Source: Comamonadaceae bacterium
Lineage (GTDB): Bacteria; Pseudomonadota; Gammaproteobacteria; Burkholderiales; Burkholderiaceae_C
Length of the DNA stretch: 46,286 nt
Assembly: GCA_011391745.1 (NCBI GenBank)
Contig: JAABPX010000030.1
Span: 1-46,286 of the forward strand
Reading direction: 5' to 3'
Shown here: positions 41,724 through 46,286 of the stretch, in pieces
How positions within the stretch are numbered: the first letter of the stretch is position 1
How the letters are laid out: every line of letters begins with the position of its first letter
The notes under the pieces: model-generated
Database searches by the model: none
What the model was told of the DNA's origin: nothing
The model's input: only the letters and a program-made list of their open reading frames with translations
Position numbers and translations under genes: made by a program

Positions 41724-43670
41724 ATGAAGACGACTTTTCCTCAGCTGCTGATGGCCCATGCCCAAAGCCGCCCCCACGCGCCCGCCATGCGCGAAAAGGA
41801 ATACGGCATTTGGCAAACCACCACTTGGCGACAAATGGCGGACTTGGTGAGGGATTTGGCCGCTGGCTTACACCAAGCCGGATTGCGTCGGCATGAGCAC
41901 GTGGTGGTTATCGGCGCCAACCGCCCGCGCTTGTACGCCACCATGTTGGCCGCTCAATCGTTGGGCGCTGTGCCCGTGCCGTTGTACCAAGACGCGGTGG
42001 GTGGCGAATGCGTTTTCCCCATCAACAACGCCGAGGTGCGTTTTGCCATCGTTGAAGACCAAGAGCAGATCGACAAGATGCTCGACATTCGTGAGCAATG
42101 TCCACAACTCGAACACCTTTACTTTGACGATCCGCGTGGCCTGCGCCACTACGACCAACCGGGCTTGGCCTCCATCGACGAGCTCGCTGCGGCTGGACAC
42201 GCCTACAACCAACAGCACCCCACTTTTGTCGACGATCAAATCGCCCAGAACCAGCCCGACGATGTCGCGGCCATGTTTTTCACCTCGGGCACCACGGGCA
42301 ACCCCAAAGGCGTGGTGCACACCCACCACACCCTGATTGACCGCGCCGCCGTGGGCGCGGCCTTTGACCAACTCACCGATCGCGACGAGGTGCTGGCTTA
42401 CTTGCCGCCCGCGTGGATCGGCCAAAACATCTTCAGCTACGCGCAGTGGCTGGTGGCGGGCTACGTGGTGAACTGCCCCGAATCTGGCTCAACCGTGACC
42501 ATCGACCTGAAGGAAATTGGCCCCACCTATTACTTCGCGCCACCCCGTGTGTTCGAAGGCTTGCTCACGAGCGTGATGATCCGCATGGAAGACGCGGGTG
42601 TCCTCAAGCGCAAGATGTTCCACGCTTGCATGGCCTTGGCGCGTCGTGTGGGCCCAGCCAAAACCGACGGTAAAACCGTGGGCTTGTTCGACTCGCTGCT
42701 CTACGCCATTGGCAATGTGTTGGTCTATGGTCCGCTGCGCAACAACCTGGGTTTTAGTCGCGTGCGCGTGGCCTACACCGCGGGTGAAGCCATCGGCCCC
42801 GATTTGTTTAGCTTTTACCGCTCGATCGGCATCAACCTCAAACAGCTCTATGGCTCGACCGAGACCGCGGTGTTCGTGTGCTTACAGCCCGACCACGAAG
42901 CCCGCGCCGATACGGTGGGTGTGCCGTGTGATGGCGTGGAAATCAAACTCAGCGAAACCGGCGAGATTTTGGTCAAGTCGCCCGGCTTGCTCAAGGAATA
43001 CTACAAAAACCCCAAGGCCACGGCCGAGGTCTTGAGCGCAGACGGTTGGTACCACACCAGCGACGCGGGCTTCATTGATGCGTCGGGCCACCTGAAGATC
43101 ATCGACCGCGTCAAGGACGTGGGGCGCATCAAGGGCGGTGCATTCGACAACGCCATGTTCGCGCCCAAGTACGTAGAAAACAAACTCAAGTTTTTCTCGC
43201 ACATCAAAGAGGCGGTGGCCTATGGCGATGGCCGAGAAAAAGTGTGTGTGATGCTCAACATCGACTTCGACGCCGTGGGCAACTGGGCCGAGCGACGCAA
43301 CCTGCCTTACGCCGGTTACACCGACTTGGCCCAAAAGTCTGAGGTGTATGAGCTCATCAAAGCCTGCGTGGAAAAGGTCAACGCCGATCTGAGCCGCGAT
43401 GAGTTGCTCGCGGGCAGCCAAATCAGCCGTTTCCTGGTGCTGCACAAAGAACTCGACGCCGACGATGGCGAACTCACCCGCACCAACAAGGTTCGCCGCG
43501 GCTTCATTGCTGACAAGTACCAGGTGCTGGTGGATGCGCTCTATGGCGGCAAAACCGAACAGTTCATCGACACCCAAGTGAAGTTTGAAGACGGACGCAC
43601 CGGCAGCGTCAGCGCCACGTTGCGTATCGCCGATGCGCTCACCTTTGACCCTGTGAAAGCAGCAGCATGA
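41724..43670 (+). CDS. AMP-binding acyl-CoA synthetase (long-chain-type)
   Basis: 648 residues from ATG 41724, supported by GGAG six bases upstream. The ATP/AMP signature MFFTSGTTGNPKGVVHTHHT, then LYGSTETAVF and YHTSDAGFIDASGHLKIIDRVKD define the ANL superfamily. The length and an insert before the C-terminal domain suit the long-chain acyl-CoA synthetase group. It activates a carboxylic acid to acyl-CoA through an acyl-adenylate. It overlaps livG by four bases and heads an ABC uptake operon. Together they suggest an imported fatty or aromatic acid that is activated at once; the specific acid is not shown. Confidence 0.93.
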   Translation: MKTTFPQLLMAHAQSRPHAPAMREKEYGIWQTTTWRQMADLVRDLAAGLHQAGLRRHEHVVVIGANRPRLYATMLAAQSLGAVPVPLYQDAVGGECVFPINNAEVRFAIVEDQEQIDKMLDIREQCPQLEHLYFDDPRGLRHYDQPGLASIDELAAAGHAYNQQHPTFVDDQIAQNQPDDVAAMFFTSGTTGNPKGVVHTHHTLIDRAAVGAAFDQLTDRDEVLAYLPPAWIGQNIFSYAQWLVAGYVVNCPESGSTVTIDLKEIGPTYYFAPPRVFEGLLTSVMIRMEDAGVLKRKMFHACMALARRVGPAKTDGKTVGLFDSLLYAIGNVLVYGPLRNNLGFSRVRVAYTAGEAIGPDLFSFYRSIGINLKQLYGSTETAVFVCLQPDHEARADTVGVPCDGVEIKLSETGEILVKSPGLLKEYYKNPKATAEVLSADGWYHTSDAGFIDASGHLKIIDRVKDVGRIKGGAFDNAMFAPKYVENKLKFFSHIKEAVAYGDGREKVCVMLNIDFDAVGNWAERRNLPYAGYTDLAQKSEVYELIKACVEKVNADLSRDELLAGSQISRFLVLHKELDADDGELTRTNKVRRGFIADKYQVLVDALYGGKTEQFIDTQVKFEDGRTGSVSATLRIADALTFDPVKAAA

Positions 43671-44449
43671 GCAAAAAAATCGGCGAAGTCATCCTCGACG
43701 TTAAAAACATTTCCTTGCGCTTCGGCGGGGTCAAGGCCCTGACCGACATCTCGTTTGACGTGCGCGAGCACGAGGTGCGCGCCATCATCGGCCCCAATGG
43801 CGCTGGCAAGAGCTCCATGCTCAATTGCATCAACGGTGTGTACCAACCACAAGAGGGCAGCATCACTTTTCGTGGTCAAACCTTCAAGCACATGAACAGC
43901 CGCCAAGTGGCCGAGATGGGCATTGCGCGCACCTTCCAAAACTTGGCCTTGTTCAAAGGCATGAGCGTGATCGACAACCTCATGACCGGCCGCAACCTGC
44001 GCATCAAGAGCAATTTGTTCTTGCAAGCCCTGCGCCTGGGGCCAGCCCAACGCGAGGAAGAAGAACACCGTGCGTTTGTCGAGCACATCATCGACTTTTT
44101 GGAAATTCAGGCTTACCGCAAAACACCGGTCGGCCAACTGCCCTACGGTTTGCAAAAGCGCGTGGACTTGGGCCGCGCCTTGGCCATGGAGCCCAAGGTC
44201 TTGTTGCTTGACGAGCCCATGGCCGGCATGAACGTCGAAGAAAAGCAAGACATGAGCCGTTTCATCTTGGACGTGAACGACGAGTTCGGCACCACCATCG
44301 TGTTGATCGAACACGACATGAGCGTGGTGATGGACATTTCGGACCGCGTGGTGGTCTTGGACTACGGCAAAAAAATCGGTGATGGCACACCCGAAGCGGT
44401 GCGCAACAACGAAGAAGTCATCAGCGCCTATTTGGGCACCAGCCACTGA
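43667..44449 (+). CDS. livG: Branched-chain-type ABC transporter ATP-binding protein (LivG family)
   Basis: 260 residues. Walker A GPNGAGKSSMLNCINGVYQP, Walker B KVLLLDEPMAGMN and the H-loop VLIEHDMSVVM are intact. The C-loop reads LPYGLQKRVDLGRAL, a common LivG variant of the LSGGQ signature. The enzyme powers import of a solute bound by a periplasmic receptor of the Liv type. It starts inside the acyl-CoA synthetase stop (ATGA). A second ATPase (LivF) and the receptor are expected beyond the right edge. Confidence 0.94.
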   Translation: MSKKIGEVILDVKNISLRFGGVKALTDISFDVREHEVRAIIGPNGAGKSSMLNCINGVYQPQEGSITFRGQTFKHMNSRQVAEMGIARTFQNLALFKGMSVIDNLMTGRNLRIKSNLFLQALRLGPAQREEEEHRAFVEHIIDFLEIQAYRKTPVGQLPYGLQKRVDLGRALAMEPKVLLLDEPMAGMNVEEKQDMSRFILDVNDEFGTTIVLIEHDMSVVMDISDRVVVLDYGKKIGDGTPEAVRNNEEVISAYLGTSH

Positions 44450-44464
44450 TCGGAGCGTCGCAAC

Positions 44465-45394
44465 ATGGCCTTTTTTATTGAAACCCTCATTGGCGGCCTC
44501 ATGGCCGGCATGTTGTATTCCCTGGTGGCGCTGGGCTTTGTACTGATCTTCAAAGCCTCAGGCGTGTTCAACTTCGCCCAAGGTGCCATGGTGCTCTTCG
44601 CCGCCTTGGCGATGGCCCGCTTCTCGGAGTGGATCCCTGGTTGGCTGGGTATTGAAAACAAATTGATCGGCAACATCATCGCCTTCATCATCGCAGGCGC
44701 TTGTATGTGGGTGCTGGCGTGGCTGATTGAGCGGCTGGTCCTGCGTCACTTGGTCAACCAAGAAGGCGTCACGCTGTTGATGGCCACGTTGGGCATCACG
44801 TACTTCTTGGATGGCTTGGGTCAAACCCTGTTCGGCAGCGACATTTACAAGATCGACGTGGGCATGCCCAAAGAGCCCATCTTCTTGTTTGAGTCCACCT
44901 TCCCTGGCGGTATTTTGGTCAACCTCGAAGACGTGTATGCCGCGTGTGTGGCCGCCCTCTTGGTGGTGGTGCTGTCTTTGTTTTTCCAGAAAACCACGAC
45001 CGGTCGTGCCCTGCGCGCCGTGGCCGACGACCATCAAGCGGCGCAATCCATTGGCATTCCACTCAACCGCATTTGGGTCATTGTTTGGTTCGTCGCGGGC
45101 ATCACCGCCTTGGTCGCCGGCATCATCTGGGGCTCCAAAATGGGCGTGCAGTTCTCGCTGACCACCGTGGCTTTGCGCGCCCTGCCAGTGATCATTTTGG
45201 GTGGCCTGACGTCTGTGCCCGGCGCCATCATCGGCGGCCTGATTATTGGTGTGGGTGAAAAGCTCTCTGAGGTGTATTTGGGCCCCATGGTGGGCGGTGG
45301 TATTGAGATTTGGTTTGCGTATGTGTTGGCGCTGGTGTTCTTGCTGTTCAGACCGCAGGGCTTGTTCGGCGAAAAAATCATTGACCGCGTCTAA
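44465..45394 (+). CDS. livH: Branched-chain-type ABC permease (LivH family)
   Basis: 309 residues with about eight membrane helices. LIGGLMAGMLYSLVALGFVLIFKASGVFNFAQGAM is the LivH start, GRALRAVADDHQAAQSIGIPLNRIWV is the cytoplasmic EAA-like loop that contacts the ATPase, and ALPVIILGGLTSVPGAIIGG is the C-terminal signature. It forms half of the membrane channel with LivM. It starts 15 bases after livG. Confidence 0.94.
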   Translation: MAFFIETLIGGLMAGMLYSLVALGFVLIFKASGVFNFAQGAMVLFAALAMARFSEWIPGWLGIENKLIGNIIAFIIAGACMWVLAWLIERLVLRHLVNQEGVTLLMATLGITYFLDGLGQTLFGSDIYKIDVGMPKEPIFLFESTFPGGILVNLEDVYAACVAALLVVVLSLFFQKTTTGRALRAVADDHQAAQSIGIPLNRIWVIVWFVAGITALVAGIIWGSKMGVQFSLTTVALRALPVIILGGLTSVPGAIIGGLIIGVGEKLSEVYLGPMVGGGIEIWFAYVLALVFLLFRPQGLFGEKIIDRV

Positions 45395-45405
45395 GGGGAA
45401 GCAAT

Positions 45406-46286
45406 ATGTTTTACAGAGAAAACGGCCAATTCAAAACCTCTTACCGGGCCGATCAACAAATCTTTTCGATCGCACAAGACCGCTGGTTTATGTGGGCGGT
45501 GATGGCGGTGGCATTTGTCGGCGTGCCACTGATGGCCGATGAGTACCTGTTTCGCGCCATTCTGATTCCTTTTTTAATTTTGTCGCTCGCCGCCTTGGGG
45601 GTCAATGTGTTGGTCGGCTACTGTGGCCAAATTTCACTCGGCTCAGGTGCCTTCATGGCCGTGGGCGCGTACATGGCTTACAACAGTTATGTGCGTATCG
45701 AGGGCATGCCTTTAATCGTCGCGCTGCTGGCCGGTGGATTCTTTGCGACCTTGGTTGGCATGTTTTTTGGCATCCCCAGCTTGCGCGTCAAAGGCTTGTA
45801 TCTGGCTGTGGCGACCTTGGCAGCACAGTTCTTCTGCGACTGGGCCTTTTTGCGAGTGGGCTGGTTCACCAACAACACGGCTTCGGGCTCGGTCTCGGTG
45901 TCCAACCTGAGTGTGATGGGTTGGACCATCAACACCCCGGTTGAAAAGTATTGGTTCTGCTTGGGCTTTGTTGTGGTGTTTGGTTTCTTGGCCAAAAACT
46001 TGGTGCGCTCGGCCATTGGCCGCGAGTGGATGGCCATTCGAGACATGGACGTGGCTGCGGCGGTCATTGGCATTCGCCCTATGTACGCCAAACTCAGCGC
46101 ATTTGCTGTGAGCTCTTTCATCATCGGCGTGGCCGGTGGCTTGTGGGGCTTTGTGCACCTGGGTTCTTGGGAGCCCGCGGCTTTCTCGATCGACCGCTCA
46201 TTCCAGTTGCTCTTTATGGTGATCATTGGTGGCATGGGCTCGATCGTGGGCGGTTTTTTCGGAGCGGCTTTTATCGTGATCTTGCC
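45406..46286 (+). CDS. livM: Branched-chain-type ABC permease (LivM family), 3' end outside window
   Basis: Starts at ATG 45406 with AGGGGAA about six bases upstream, and runs open to the right edge (293 codons present). The start is MFYRENGQFKTSYRADQQIF. ALGVNVLVGYCGQISLGSGAFM is the LivM hallmark, and GREWMAIRDMDVAAAVIGIRP is the EAA-like loop. LWGFVHLGSWEPAAFSIDRS is the late helix region. It pairs with LivH. Later genes of the operon (LivF and a periplasmic receptor) are expected beyond the edge. Confidence 0.92.
   Translation, partial: MFYRENGQFKTSYRADQQIFSIAQDRWFMWAVMAVAFVGVPLMADEYLFRAILIPFLILSLAALGVNVLVGYCGQISLGSGAFMAVGAYMAYNSYVRIEGMPLIVALLAGGFFATLVGMFFGIPSLRVKGLYLAVATLAAQFFCDWAFLRVGWFTNNTASGSVSVSNLSVMGWTINTPVEKYWFCLGFVVVFGFLAKNLVRSAIGREWMAIRDMDVAAAVIGIRPMYAKLSAFAVSSFIIGVAGGLWGFVHLGSWEPAAFSIDRSFQLLFMVIIGGMGSIVGGFFGAAFIVIL

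Noticed and set aside
1..46286. CRISPR array, tRNA, rRNA, integrase or transposase genes
   Set aside because: None could be recognised. The accessory region has truncated genes but no mobility gene and no clear target-site duplication.

Overview
The window looks like chromosomal DNA of a Burkholderiales betaproteobacterium, most like a freshwater Comamonadaceae (Limnohabitans/Rhodoferax/Hydrogenophaga type). This is inferred from the high-GC codon use, short intergenic spaces, many ATGA-type overlaps and the gene set (fused IcmF mutase, TRAP and Liv transport operons, CsbD and DUF2789 proteins). I saw no rRNA, tRNA, CRISPR array or intact insertion sequence. No stretch longer than about 300 bases lacks a gene.

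Layout. 1-2.6 kb: 3' end of a molybdopterin oxidoreductase, then on the minus strand an acyl-CoA-binding protein, type III pantothenate kinase (coaX), a rhodanese and a CsoR/FrmR-family sensor. 2.7-6.3 kb: icmF, a cobalamin-dependent acyl-CoA mutase fused to its GTPase chaperone, preceded by a perfect 18-bp palindrome and followed by an overlapping unknown gene. 6.3-15 kb: a four-carbon sugar-acid catabolic locus. The minus-strand operon ltnD-otnK-otnC-otnI diverges from a plus-strand TRAP transporter operon (dctP-dctQ-dctM) that ends in an amidase and a 57-codon membrane protein gene. Together they should import an L-threonate- or erythronate-like acid and convert it to dihydroxyacetone phosphate. 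15-25.3 kb: dbpA, a hydroxyacid dehydrogenase, 3-hydroxybutyryl-CoA dehydrogenase, glutathione reductase, a VapBC-type toxin-antitoxin pair with four operator half-sites, phosphatidylserine decarboxylase, a lipoprotein 5'-nucleotidase and a NodI/NodJ-like ABC exporter.

25.3-33 kb is the accessory region. It holds one 1256-residue protein of visibly lower GC, with a nuclease-like N-terminus and a degenerate NTPase-like segment. This is the best candidate here for an undescribed, probably anti-phage, system. It abuts a VOC/glyoxalase gene that has lost its C-terminus, an orphan BrnA antitoxin, a half PACE efflux gene whose N-terminus resembles a copy of the VOC gene, a run of small stress-type genes (a 54-residue Gly-rich membrane peptide, CsbD, a His/Cys-rich peptide, DUF2789), a DUF4336 gene and an AraC regulator pseudogene. 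The pattern suggests repeated insertion and deletion at one spot.

33-41.6 kb returns to core genes: YbdK carboxylate-amine ligase overlapping a cation/proton antiporter, a methyltransferase, SrkA kinase, and an htpG-hsp15 heat-shock operon with a clear sigma-32 promoter, then a large-family pseudouridine synthase and a Crp/Fnr regulator. 41.7 kb to the end: an acyl-CoA synthetase co-transcribed with a branched-chain-amino-acid-type ABC transporter (LivG, LivH and a truncated LivM), which probably takes up and activates an organic acid.
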